A stretch of 7,483 bases of DNA from Anaerolineae bacterium (GCA_017303735.1 JAFLCF010000200.1:1-7483), one strand, 5' to 3'; counted from the stretch's first letter, positions 1 to 6,413 are shown. The notes: a model not told the origin generated them from the sequence alone. Made by a program: numbers and translations.

Positions 1-235
1 TGAGGCTTGGGGCAGGCTTGGCGAGATCTGCCAGGAATACCTCAAGAAGGGCAGCCTGATCTTTGTAGAAGGTCGCTTGAAGACCGATAAATACGAAGAC
101 CGGGAAAGCGGCGAGACCAAGTACTATACCAAGGTCGTTACCCAAAGCCTGCAATTCCTCGATAAGAAGGAAAAAGACGAGCCCATGATGGCTGTTGAAG
201 AAGAACCCGGCGAGTACGAACTGGCTGGGGAGTAA
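1..235 (+). CDS. ssb: Single-stranded DNA-binding protein (SSB), 3' end only
   Basis: This is the C-terminal part of an SSB, which coats single-stranded DNA during replication, recombination and repair. The reading frame begins at base 2 and gives 77 residues before the TAA at 233-235; the start lies upstream of the window. The second half of the OB fold is recognisable: an EAWGRLGEICQEYLKKG stretch, then LIFVEGRLKTDKYED and YYTKVVTQSLQFL, which match the usual W...L...YLKKG..V.VEGRL...Y.D pattern. The tail after the fold is short (about 20 residues), acidic, and ends in EYELAGE. The aromatic-ended acidic tip (DDDIPF type) with which most bacterial SSBs recruit partner proteins is absent. The gene is followed at once by an intrinsic terminator. 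The family call is firm; whether this is the main SSB or a paralogue cannot be told from the fragment. Confidence 0.88.
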   Translation, partial: EAWGRLGEICQEYLKKGSLIFVEGRLKTDKYEDRESGETKYYTKVVTQSLQFLDKKEKDEPMMAVEEEPGEYELAGE

Positions 236-244
236 CATAAAACA

Positions 245-284
245 AAAAGACGGTTGCCAGTACATGGTGACCGTCTTTTCTTTT
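245..284 (+). terminator. Intrinsic terminator after ssb
   Basis: AAAAGACGGT at 245-254 pairs exactly with ACCGTCTTTT at 270-279. The stem continues inward through two G-T wobbles and a CCA/TGG match, giving about 15 pairs around a 5-base loop (260-264). The right arm ends in TTTT, followed by C and TTTT. It starts 9 bases after the ssb stop. The A-rich left side could let it work in both directions, although no minus-strand gene lies nearby. Confidence 0.88.
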
Positions 285-293
285 GGGCAACAT

Positions 294-322
294 TTGTGCC
301 AGGAACGTAATTCGATTATAAA
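294..322 (+). promoter_or_regulatory. Possible upstream promoter of the kinase gene (P1)
   Basis: TTGTGC at 294-299 and TATAAA at 317-322 are separated by 17 bases. Transcription would begin near 329, giving a leader of roughly 34 bases that has no clear Shine-Dalgarno sequence before the ATG at 363. It is an alternative to, or acts with, the downstream promoter at 327-355. The call rests on consensus match alone. Confidence 0.4.
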
Positions 323-326
323 ATGC

Positions 327-355
327 TTGCATCTATGTTTTCGCTGGTTTATACT
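327..355 (+). promoter_or_regulatory. Likely kinase promoter giving a leaderless mRNA (P2)
   Basis: TTGCAT at 327-332 and TATACT at 350-355 are separated by exactly 17 bases, a good sigma-70-type match. The last base of the -10 box is 8 bases before the A of the kinase ATG at 363, so the predicted first transcribed base is at or within a couple of bases of the start codon. No purine-rich ribosome binding site lies in between (the spacer is TACCCAC), which fits leaderless translation. Confidence 0.6.
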
Positions 356-362
356 TACCCAC

Positions 363-1808
363 ATGCCAATCCCTGAAAAAATCGGACGTTATGAAATCAA
401 ATCGGAACTTGGGCGCGGCGGTATGGCAACGGTATACCGTGCTTTCGACCCAAGCTTCGATCGTGAAGTTGCCATCAAGGTGTTACCACGCGAAATGCTG
501 CACGACCCGCAGTTTCGTTCGCGCTTCGAACGCGAGATCAAAATGATCGCCTCACTCGAGCACCCGGCAATTGTCCCGGTCTATGATGTGGGCAATGAAG
601 AGGGACAGCCGTACTTCGTCATGCGCTTCATGAACGGCGGCTCATTATCTGATCTTATCGAGGCAGGCAGCATTTCCATTCAGGATACAGCCCGCCTTGT
701 TGAAAAGATCGCCCAGGGGCTTGCCTACGCCCATCGCAAGGGCATCATCCACCGTGACCTAAAACCCGATAACATCCTCTTCGATGAAAACGGCGAACCC
801 TTCATCTCAGATTTTGGGGTTGCCAAGTTATCTGAATCAGGCAGCAACCTGACCGGCAGCGGCGTGATCGGCACCCCTGCTTATATGAGTCCCGAACAGG
901 CGCAAGGGATGGAGATCGACCTGCGCAGCGACGTCTACGGATTGGGTGTCATCGTCTATCAAATGTTGAGCGGGCACCAACCCTACAGTGCCGATACCCC
1001 CATGGGCGTGGTGGTCAAACACATCACCGAACCAGTGCCAGAGATCTTGAAAGTTCTGCCATCTTTGCAGCCCGAAGTAGATGCGGTGATCAAAACCGCC
1101 ATGGCAAAAGATAGAGACCAGCGTTTTGAGAACACCATTGAATTGGCGAAAGCCCTCAACACCGTTGCATTTGGCAGCGCTGGCAACATCACCTACCATA
1201 CGAACACCGGCATTTCAGCACGGGTCAAGTCAGCCAAATCCACCCAGCTTTCTCGCGGGCAGACCACCGGGTTGGTTGTTGCAGGTGTTGTTCTGCTTGT
1301 GGCAGTGGTTGGCTTTTTCCTGGTGAGCAATCAACTCTTCGCGCCCGACGAACCGACAGCGGCTCCGACTGCCATTATTGAAGTTGCATCTCCCACCGAG
1401 GCTCCCACTCTTGAGACGGTCACAGAACCAGCGTTGGCTCCGGCTTGTTCGGCAGGAGTTACTTTCGCGGTACCTGAGGCGAGAGAGACCAATGCCCAGT
1501 GCCAGCAGAAAATCCCCTATACTACCGTCGCTATTTCACCGGATGCCACCACTTTTGAAGTCTTAACAGCCGAAGGAAAATGCGTCTTTGCTGGAAAAGA
1601 CAGCGAAAAGCAGGTATACACATGCACAGGACCTGACTTTCTTGAAATGGAGCTAAAGGTCTGCACACCGCCAACACTGACAAATGCCGATCTGGCACAA
1701 TGCTCCGCCGACTCGACCTTCAATGCAGAGAACTCGTGTTGTGTGGCGGTTCCGCCCAGTGAAGCCGGGTGCGTAATGCTGGAAATAAAACTTAGAGGTT
1801 GCAACTAA
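363..1808 (+). CDS. Membrane-anchored Ser/Thr protein kinase with Cys-rich extracytoplasmic domain
   Basis: This is a Hanks-type (PknB-like) receptor kinase of 481 residues that phosphorylates Ser/Thr on cytoplasmic targets. The catalytic set is complete: glycine loop GRGGMATVY (18-26), ATP-anchoring K39, helix-C E58, catalytic loop HRDLKPDN (130-137), DFG at 150-152, a GTPAYMSPE activation segment end (170-178), D190 and R254. T164, S166 and T171 are candidate autophosphorylation sites. A Ser/Thr/Lys-rich linker (about 271-300) leads to one membrane span (about 302-323). A Pro/Thr/Glu-rich stalk (327-360) then precedes an outer domain with ten cysteines (362, 380, 407, 421, 434, 447, 459, 460, 470, 480). 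That domain has no PASTA, WD40 or TPR repeats and I do not recognise it. The frame is open back to 195, but that extension would cross the ssb stop and terminator, so the ATG at 363, which opens the kinase domain and follows a good promoter, is preferred. The gene appears monocistronic between two terminators. Confidence 0.93.
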   Translation: MPIPEKIGRYEIKSELGRGGMATVYRAFDPSFDREVAIKVLPREMLHDPQFRSRFEREIKMIASLEHPAIVPVYDVGNEEGQPYFVMRFMNGGSLSDLIEAGSISIQDTARLVEKIAQGLAYAHRKGIIHRDLKPDNILFDENGEPFISDFGVAKLSESGSNLTGSGVIGTPAYMSPEQAQGMEIDLRSDVYGLGVIVYQMLSGHQPYSADTPMGVVVKHITEPVPEILKVLPSLQPEVDAVIKTAMAKDRDQRFENTIELAKALNTVAFGSAGNITYHTNTGISARVKSAKSTQLSRGQTTGLVVAGVVLLVAVVGFFLVSNQLFAPDEPTAAPTAIIEVASPTEAPTLETVTEPALAPACSAGVTFAVPEARETNAQCQQKIPYTTVAISPDATTFEVLTAEGKCVFAGKDSEKQVYTCTGPDFLEMELKVCTPPTLTNADLAQCSADSTFNAENSCCVAVPPSEAGCVMLEIKLRGCN

Positions 1809-1810
1809 CG

Positions 1811-1836
1811 AAATCGGGCGCAAGCCCGATTTTTTA
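1811..1836 (+). terminator. Intrinsic terminator after the kinase gene
   Basis: AAATCGGGC at 1811-1819 pairs with GCCCGATTT at 1824-1832 around a GCAA tetraloop (GNRA type), followed by a T run to 1835. It begins 2 bases after the kinase stop codon and isolates the kinase from rsmI. Confidence 0.92.
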
Positions 1837-1838
1837 TT

Positions 1839-1847
1839 TGATACAAT
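1839..1847 (+). promoter_or_regulatory. Extended -10 promoter of rsmI, probably leaderless
   Basis: TGATACAAT at 1839-1847 matches the extended -10 form TGnTAnAAT. The last base is 7 before the A of the rsmI ATG at 1854, so transcription should start on the start codon itself. The interval TCTCTGC has no Shine-Dalgarno sequence. The -35 position would fall inside the preceding terminator hairpin (about 1819-1824, CGCAAG) and is not a match, which is consistent with an extended -10 promoter. Confidence 0.6.
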
Positions 1848-1853
1848 CTCTGC

Positions 1854-2678
1854 ATGGGCATCTTATATCTGGTCGCCACCCCCATCGGAAATCTTGAAGA
1901 TATTTCGGCACGTGCCTTGCGAATCTTAAGAGAGTCCATTCTCGTCGCTGCCGAAGATACACGTCATACCGGCACATTGCTCAAGCACTTCAATATTGAA
2001 ACACAACTCACCAGTTACTTCGAACATAACAAACTCACCAAACAAGATTTTATTCTTGAAAAATTAGCTCAAGGGGATGTAGCCCTCGTCTCTGATGCAG
2101 GGACGCCCGCGATTAACGACCCCGGCTATGAGCTCGTCCAAGCTGCCCTCGCCTCAGGCTTCGACGTTCGACCTGTTCCTGGTCCATCAGCCCCTATCGC
2201 CGCCCTCACCGTTTCTGGTCTCCCCACAGACTCGTTCTTATACCTTGGCTATCTTCCGCATAAATCCAGTGAACGCCATAACAGACTCAATGAAGTCAGC
2301 GAGCAGACTTTTACGCTGATCTTTTTTGAAACTCCGCACCGCATCATAGACTCGCTTGAAGATATTCAGTCTACGCTTGGCAACCGTCGCATCTGTGTTG
2401 CTCGCGAAATGACCAAACTCTACGAAGAATTCTGGCGCGGAGATGTGAATGGGGCAATCGAGTATTTCAAGGCAAAAGAAGCACGCGGGGAATTTACGTT
2501 GGTGATTGAAGGAAAGAAGAAAGAAGAAAGAACCGTGTGGGCAGAAGCACAACTTGTAGAAATCATCAAGCATGAATTACAAGCTGGCAAATCTGCAAAA
2601 GAGATCTCTGCAGAACTTGCAGAAAAAAGCGGGTGGAATAAAAAGGAAGTGTACGCTTTGGTGAATCAGGTCAAGTAA
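1854..2678 (+). CDS. rsmI: 16S rRNA (cytidine-1402 2'-O)-methyltransferase RsmI
   Basis: RsmI transfers a methyl group from S-adenosylmethionine to the 2'-O of C1402 in the decoding centre of 16S rRNA. At 274 residues it has the normal family length. It belongs to the tetrapyrrole-methylase fold group and shows its blocks in order: YLVATPIGNLEDIS (5-18), VAAEDTRHTGTLL (31-43), ALVSDAGTPAINDPGYELV (77-95, the glycine-rich SAM-binding region), PVPGPSAPIAAL (107-118), IFFETPHRI (156-164), CVAREMTKLYEEFWRG (181-196) and GEFTLVIEG (212-220). Small departures are T for the usual A in FEAPHR and F for H in the SYHEHN-type block. A Lys/Glu-rich linker (221-227) joins a C-terminal helical segment, KSAKEISAELAEKSGWNKKE, seen in many RsmI proteins. 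The ATG at 1854 gives the expected N-terminus with no residues to spare. It heads a three-gene run. Confidence 0.96.
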   Translation: MGILYLVATPIGNLEDISARALRILRESILVAAEDTRHTGTLLKHFNIETQLTSYFEHNKLTKQDFILEKLAQGDVALVSDAGTPAINDPGYELVQAALASGFDVRPVPGPSAPIAALTVSGLPTDSFLYLGYLPHKSSERHNRLNEVSEQTFTLIFFETPHRIIDSLEDIQSTLGNRRICVAREMTKLYEEFWRGDVNGAIEYFKAKEARGEFTLVIEGKKKEERTVWAEAQLVEIIKHELQAGKSAKEISAELAEKSGWNKKEVYALVNQVK

Positions 2679-2690
2679 TAGGAGCCGTGC

Positions 2691-3773
2691 ATGGAAGAGA
2701 CAATTCAAGAGCAAAGCGGGGATACGAATATTCCTCCGCTATTGGACAGAACATGGAAGCGCATTCTCTTCGGGCTATTTATTGTCGCTGCACCGATCTT
2801 TAACTTCTCACTTATTGAACTGATGAAACCCGAATGGCAGGATGGTAGATTTACATCGTATCTCTATCTTTTCCTTCTGCCAGAGGCTTCCTGGGGATTC
2901 TTCCCCTTGCTTTTGTATGCTGTTCTCTGCTATCTCTTGCTCTTGTGGGATAGTGAGCAATTTGCAGATTCTATAATTATCCGCCTTGGCATTTATGGTG
3001 GCACATTCCTTGCCCTGCAATACAGCATTCTGTCATTCATTACTACTTTCAGCCTTTCGCCTGTCGTTTTGGCTGTTATCTTGGCGTATTTTGCGCCGCT
3101 CATCCTGCCAAAACTGTACTCTTGGTTGAGACCTCAATTGGATAAATTGTTCAAAAGGTATCGGCTTGCTATGATCATCATTATATTGATCATCATAGCC
3201 CTTATGCTGTGGGGATTTTTCTTCGTGTTAGCGATCTTTGGCATTGCTTCACCCTTCTGGTCATTTCTTGTTGCCTTCCAAGCTTCTCGTTGGCTTTTGA
3301 AACACTACGAAACCAAATTTTCTTTCACAAAGGGATTTGGCATCTTCGCCTGGCTTTCGGCGTATGCCTTTGCCTTGCGTTTCAACATCTTGAAAATGTT
3401 TGAACTATATAACGCATTACCCACCGAACCACCCAATTGCTACATCGCCACCGCCGCCGCAAAGGGACATCCGCATTTTGTGGGCTCGCGAGAGGTGATG
3501 TTGGCAAACGGAAAATCCATGCGAGTCAATCGTCAGTTGCAGAGGCTCAAGGCGTTGGAAATTGCTTTGATGGGTGTATCAGGCTCAAGTCATAGAATGA
3601 TGCGACGGGTTTATGATGTCCTCGGGAAATGGCTGGCGAAGCGAATCCAAAATCCACTTCTGGCAGATCTGGCATATTTAATTTTAGTTCCTATTGAATT
3701 ACTTTCGTTCTTTGTACTAAAATCAATCATCCCTGAAATTCAAACGTTGACGGAACGTTTATATCGTTCGTAA
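2691..3773 (+). CDS. Polytopic membrane protein with CYIATAAAKGH motif (DUF6688-like?), function unknown
   Basis: This 360-residue protein has no function I can assign. After a 20-residue polar N-terminus come about six or seven hydrophobic segments, roughly 24-45, 58-86, 95-118, 122-143, 160-186, 188-204 and 215-232, including an Ile-rich stretch at 162-169. A soluble region of about 90 residues follows. It opens with NCYIATAAAKGHPHFVGSRE (249-268) and continues with RVNRQLQRLKALE and a basic HRMMRRVYDVLGKWLAKRIQNPLLADLAYL block, then a final hydrophobic stretch (327-343). C250, H260 and H262 are the natural candidates for a functional or metal site. From memory this C-terminal pattern resembles the DUF6688 family; I cannot confirm that here. 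A GGAG sequence at 2681-2684 with a 6-base spacer supports the start. It is 12 bases after rsmI and 11 before the S10 gene, so it is probably co-transcribed with both. Confidence 0.82.
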   Translation: MEETIQEQSGDTNIPPLLDRTWKRILFGLFIVAAPIFNFSLIELMKPEWQDGRFTSYLYLFLLPEASWGFFPLLLYAVLCYLLLLWDSEQFADSIIIRLGIYGGTFLALQYSILSFITTFSLSPVVLAVILAYFAPLILPKLYSWLRPQLDKLFKRYRLAMIIIILIIIALMLWGFFFVLAIFGIASPFWSFLVAFQASRWLLKHYETKFSFTKGFGIFAWLSAYAFALRFNILKMFELYNALPTEPPNCYIATAAAKGHPHFVGSREVMLANGKSMRVNRQLQRLKALEIALMGVSGSSHRMMRRVYDVLGKWLAKRIQNPLLADLAYLILVPIELLSFFVLKSIIPEIQTLTERLYRS

Positions 3774-3784
3774 AGGAGACTGAC

Positions 3785-5257
3785 ATGGCTGAAGAAAAAA
3801 AGAAAGACGAAGAGAAGAAAGACGAAAAACCCACCCCCAAGGACAATATCGTCACCACCAAACATTCGGTGAAGATCGGCGGCAAAACGCTCAAGTACAC
3901 CGTCTCTACGGGCACGATGGTATTGAAAGAAGAAGTGAATGAAAAAGACAGCGAAGTTGAAAAAGCGCGCGCGCAAATTTTCTTCACTGCTTACACCCTC
4001 GATGGCGTGCGCGATAAAACCAAACGCCCGATCACCTTCTCCTTCAATGGCGGACCCGGCTCATCCTCCGTTTGGCTGCATCTTGGTGTGCTTGGTCCAC
4101 GCCGGGTGGTGATGACCAACGAAGGCGAGATGCCCAAGCCGCCTTTCAAGCTGACAGACAACGAGTATTCGATCCTCGATGAAACCGATCTGGTTTTCAT
4201 TGACCCAATGAGCACCGGCTTCAGCCGCCCGGTGGAAGGCGAGAAGTCGAAAGACTTTCATACCTTCCACAAAGACATCGCCTCGGTTGGCGACTTCATC
4301 CGTTTGTATGCCACGCGCTACAATCGCTGGCTTTCACCGAAGTTTCTCGCGGGCGAATCCTACGGCACCACGCGCGCGGCGGGACTCTCCGGATATCTTG
4401 CAGATCGTCATGGTATGTTGTTGAATGGTTTGATGCTTGTTTCTTCTGTGCTCGACTTCACCACAGTAGACTTCAATCACAACAACGACCTTCCTTACAT
4501 TCTTTTCGTGCCGGGTTACACTGCCACGGCTTGGTATCACGGCAAGCTCGACAAAAAGAAGCCACTCAAAGCCTGGCTCAAAGAATCAGAAGAGTTTGCT
4601 TTGGGTGAGTATGCTACGGCTTTGATGAAGGATGGGGCTCTCACGAAAGAAGAAAGAAGAAAAGTTGCTGAGAAACTTTCACATCTCACAGGCATTTCAG
4701 CGGACTTCATCGAACGCGGCAACTTGCGCATTCACACCTTCCACTTCTTCAAAGAGCTTCTACGCGACGAAGGCAAAACAGTTGGTCGGCTCGACAGCCG
4801 TTACACTGGCATTGACCGCCTCGGCGTGACTGAGACTTTTGAGTATGACCCGCTCTTCGCGCAGGTCAATGGTCCATACACCGCGGCGTTCAATGACTAC
4901 ATCCGTTCGGAACTCAAGTTTGAAACCGATACCACCTACGAAATTTTGAGCGATAAAGTTTGGCGGCAATGGTCGTACAGTTACTTTGAGAATCAATATG
5001 TCAATGTGGCTGAAACGCTCCGCGCTTCCATGACCTTCAACAAATATCTCAAGGTCTTCGTCGCCAACGGTTACTACGATCTTGGCACACCTTACTTCGC
5101 CACCGAATACACCTTCAACCATCTCGCGCTCGATGAGTCTCTGCGCAAGAACATCAGCATGGGCTATTACGAAGCTGGGCACATGATGTATGTACATATG
5201 CCTTCGCTCAAGCAGATGAAGAAGGATCTGAGTAAGTTCATCAAGGATGCGAGTTAG
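3785..5257 (+). CDS. Serine carboxypeptidase-like protein (peptidase family S10), no signal peptide
   Basis: This 490-residue alpha/beta-hydrolase of family S10 is predicted to release C-terminal amino acids from peptides. Landmarks are TFSFNGGPGSSSVWLHLGVLG (84-104, oxyanion-hole region), LVFIDPMSTGFS (136-147), FLAGESYGTTRAAGLSGYL (187-205) with nucleophile S192, VANGYYDLGTP (426-436) with D432, and YEAGHMMYVH (462-471) with H466. The Ser-Asp-His triad is therefore intact and in the normal order. The N-terminus is a very polar Lys/Glu run (1-20) with no hydrophobic core, so no signal peptide or lipobox is visible and the product should stay in the cytoplasm. Most characterised S10 enzymes are secreted or vacuolar. 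The start is set by AAGGAG at 3773-3778 with a 6-base spacer. Tandem stops TAG TAA close the gene. It is the last gene of the rsmI run. Substrate and actual peptidase activity are not shown by sequence. Confidence 0.93.
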   Translation: MAEEKKKDEEKKDEKPTPKDNIVTTKHSVKIGGKTLKYTVSTGTMVLKEEVNEKDSEVEKARAQIFFTAYTLDGVRDKTKRPITFSFNGGPGSSSVWLHLGVLGPRRVVMTNEGEMPKPPFKLTDNEYSILDETDLVFIDPMSTGFSRPVEGEKSKDFHTFHKDIASVGDFIRLYATRYNRWLSPKFLAGESYGTTRAAGLSGYLADRHGMLLNGLMLVSSVLDFTTVDFNHNNDLPYILFVPGYTATAWYHGKLDKKKPLKAWLKESEEFALGEYATALMKDGALTKEERRKVAEKLSHLTGISADFIERGNLRIHTFHFFKELLRDEGKTVGRLDSRYTGIDRLGVTETFEYDPLFAQVNGPYTAAFNDYIRSELKFETDTTYEILSDKVWRQWSYSYFENQYVNVAETLRASMTFNKYLKVFVANGYYDLGTPYFATEYTFNHLALDESLRKNISMGYYEAGHMMYVHMPSLKQMKKDLSKFIKDAS

Positions 5258-5266
5258 TAAACAATC

Positions 5267-5302
5267 AGACCTCCGAGGTTTTAAAAACCTCGGAGGTCTT
5301 TT
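5267..5302 (+). terminator. Hairpin between the S10 and SIS genes (terminator or attenuator)
   Basis: AGACCTCCGAGGTTT at 5267-5281 pairs exactly with AAACCTCGGAGGTCT at 5285-5299 around a 3-base loop, followed by a short T run (5299-5302). It begins 9 bases after the S10 stop. The ribosome binding site of the next gene follows with no gap (AAAGGA from 5303), and I find no convincing promoter for that gene, so partial read-through is plausible. The near-perfect symmetry would allow action in both directions. Confidence 0.75.
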
Positions 5303-5311
5303 AAAGGAACC

Positions 5312-6364
5312 ATGAACCTAGACGACCTCGACCTCTTCAAACAAATTGATAAACAAAACATGATTGCGCAGATCAACGGTCTGCCAGATCAATTGCAATC
5401 CGCGTGGGACTTTGCGCAAACGCTGCCATTGCCCAAATTTGATGACATCCAAAACATCATCCTATCCGCCATGGGCGACTCCGGCTCGGCTGCCGAACTG
5501 GTAGTTGCTTCTGTTTTCTCAAGCCTTTCTCTTCCCGTGAGCGTCCATCGCGGCTATGGTTTACCCGCGTACGCCACAAAGAAAACGTTGGTGGTGTGCC
5601 TTTCACATTCTGGCAACTCAGAAGAAGTATTGGATGTTTTTGAGTCTGCCCAGAAAAACGGATGCCAATTGATGGTCATCTCCACCGGCGGCGAGTTGAC
5701 CAAACGTGCGCAAGCCAACAACCTCCCCGTTTGGAACTTCACCTACGCAGGCATGGACACGACCGCCATCGCCTATCCCTTCGCGTTGACCCTCGCCCTC
5801 TTCGCCCGCCTTGGCTTCATCCCTGACCTATCCGCAGATGTAGCTGAAGCCGTGGCGATGATGAAACGCTCACAGCAACACATCGTCCCTGAAGTGATCG
5901 CGGCGAAGAATCCGGCGAAACGTTATGCTGGTCAATTGGTGGGGCGTTGGGTGACCTTTGTTGCGACTGAAAATCTCGCCCCCGTGGCATATCGTTGGAA
6001 GACTCAGATCAACCAGCTTGCAAAAGCAGGTGCGAACTATGAGATCATCCCCGAAGCGACACACAACACGTTGATCGCCACCATCAACCCGAATCCAACC
6101 CTCAACGCGCACACCATGACGCTTTTCATGCGAGCGCCAAGCGATCATCCGCGCAACAAATTGCGTTCGGACTTGATGCGTCAAGCCTTCATGCTCGAAG
6201 CCCTGAACACAGACGTGATCGACGGGCGCGGAAACTCGGTCATTGCACATTTGTGGACGTTGATCATCTTTGGAGATTACATGGCGTATTATCTCGCCAT
6301 GGCATACGGCGCTGACCCCTCTGAAGAAGATGCGTTCGTGAATTTTAAAAGATCGTTAGGTTAA
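5312..6364 (+). CDS. SIS-domain protein of the bifunctional phosphoglucose/phosphomannose isomerase type
   Basis: This 350-residue protein has two sugar-isomerase (SIS) folds. Typical family members interconvert glucose 6-phosphate or mannose 6-phosphate with fructose 6-phosphate. Visible landmarks are SAMGDSGSAAELV (52-64), in place of the usual GMGGSAIGG loop, the phosphate-binding LSHSGNSEEVLDVFE (97-111), STGGELTKRA (124-133), RWKTQINQLAK (228-238), IIPEATHN (245-252) and a C-terminal DYMAYYLAMAYGADP (322-336). H251 fits the ring-opening histidine of the family. The position 16 residues before it, where family members carry the catalytic Glu of an NEN motif, is Q235. The PRxAL arginine also seems to be Thr, in MDTTAIAY (148-155). 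Activity as a PGI/PMI is therefore doubtful; a divergent isomerase or a sugar-phosphate-binding protein is possible. The ribosome binding site is AAAGGA at 5303-5308, close to the ATG (3-base gap). Confidence 0.85.
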   Translation: MNLDDLDLFKQIDKQNMIAQINGLPDQLQSAWDFAQTLPLPKFDDIQNIILSAMGDSGSAAELVVASVFSSLSLPVSVHRGYGLPAYATKKTLVVCLSHSGNSEEVLDVFESAQKNGCQLMVISTGGELTKRAQANNLPVWNFTYAGMDTTAIAYPFALTLALFARLGFIPDLSADVAEAVAMMKRSQQHIVPEVIAAKNPAKRYAGQLVGRWVTFVATENLAPVAYRWKTQINQLAKAGANYEIIPEATHNTLIATINPNPTLNAHTMTLFMRAPSDHPRNKLRSDLMRQAFMLEALNTDVIDGRGNSVIAHLWTLIIFGDYMAYYLAMAYGADPSEEDAFVNFKRSLG

Positions 6365-6367
6365 AAC

Positions 6368-6390
6368 GTAGGGGCGCGGTTTCCGCGCCC
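6368..6390 (+). repeat. GC-rich hairpin repeat, copy 1 (likely terminator of the SIS gene)
   Basis: A GTAG lead-in (6368-6371) is followed by GGGCGCGG (6372-6379), loop TTT, and CCGCGCCC (6383-6390), an 8-pair stem. AAAA (6363-6366) and TTTT (6391-6394) flank it, so it has the form of an intrinsic terminator directly after the SIS stop codon. A second copy lies in reverse orientation at 6414-6436. Confidence 0.8.
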
Positions 6391-6413
6391 TTTTCGTTTG
6401 CAATTACATTATT

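Noticed and set aside
195..362. In-frame upstream extension of the kinase gene (56 extra residues starting with ATG at 195).
   Set aside because: It overlaps the ssb coding end and runs through a strong terminator hairpin; the residues match nothing in kinases, while the ATG at 363 sits just before the kinase domain and just after a good promoter.
837..1199. Minus-strand open frames opposite the kinase domain.
   Set aside because: The plus strand encodes conserved kinase motifs throughout; there is no promoter or ribosome binding site for a minus-strand gene.
2510..2532. Purine-only GAAAGAAG-type run resembling a simple repeat.
   Set aside because: It encodes the Lys/Glu linker of RsmI, a normal low-complexity spot in this family.
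3166..3200. Repeated TGATCATCAT-type symmetric sequence that could look like an operator or hairpin.
   Set aside because: It encodes an Ile-rich membrane span (MIIIILIIIA), and repeated ATC/ATT codons explain the symmetry.
3727..3987. Minus-strand open frames rich in Phe/Ser opposite the start of the S10 gene.
   Set aside because: They mirror the Lys/Glu-rich (AAG/GAA) N-terminus of the S10 gene, have no ribosome binding site, and show no recognisable protein features.
4760..5197. A 145-residue open frame on the minus strand inside the S10 gene.
   Set aside because: The plus-strand frame contains the Asp and His of the catalytic triad here, so the minus frame is a by-product of codon bias.
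5237..5265. Possible promoter for the SIS gene (TTCATC, 17 bases, AACAAT).
   Set aside because: Both boxes are weak matches, the -35 lies in coding sequence, and the strong hairpin at 5267-5299 would be transcribed immediately; not enough to call.
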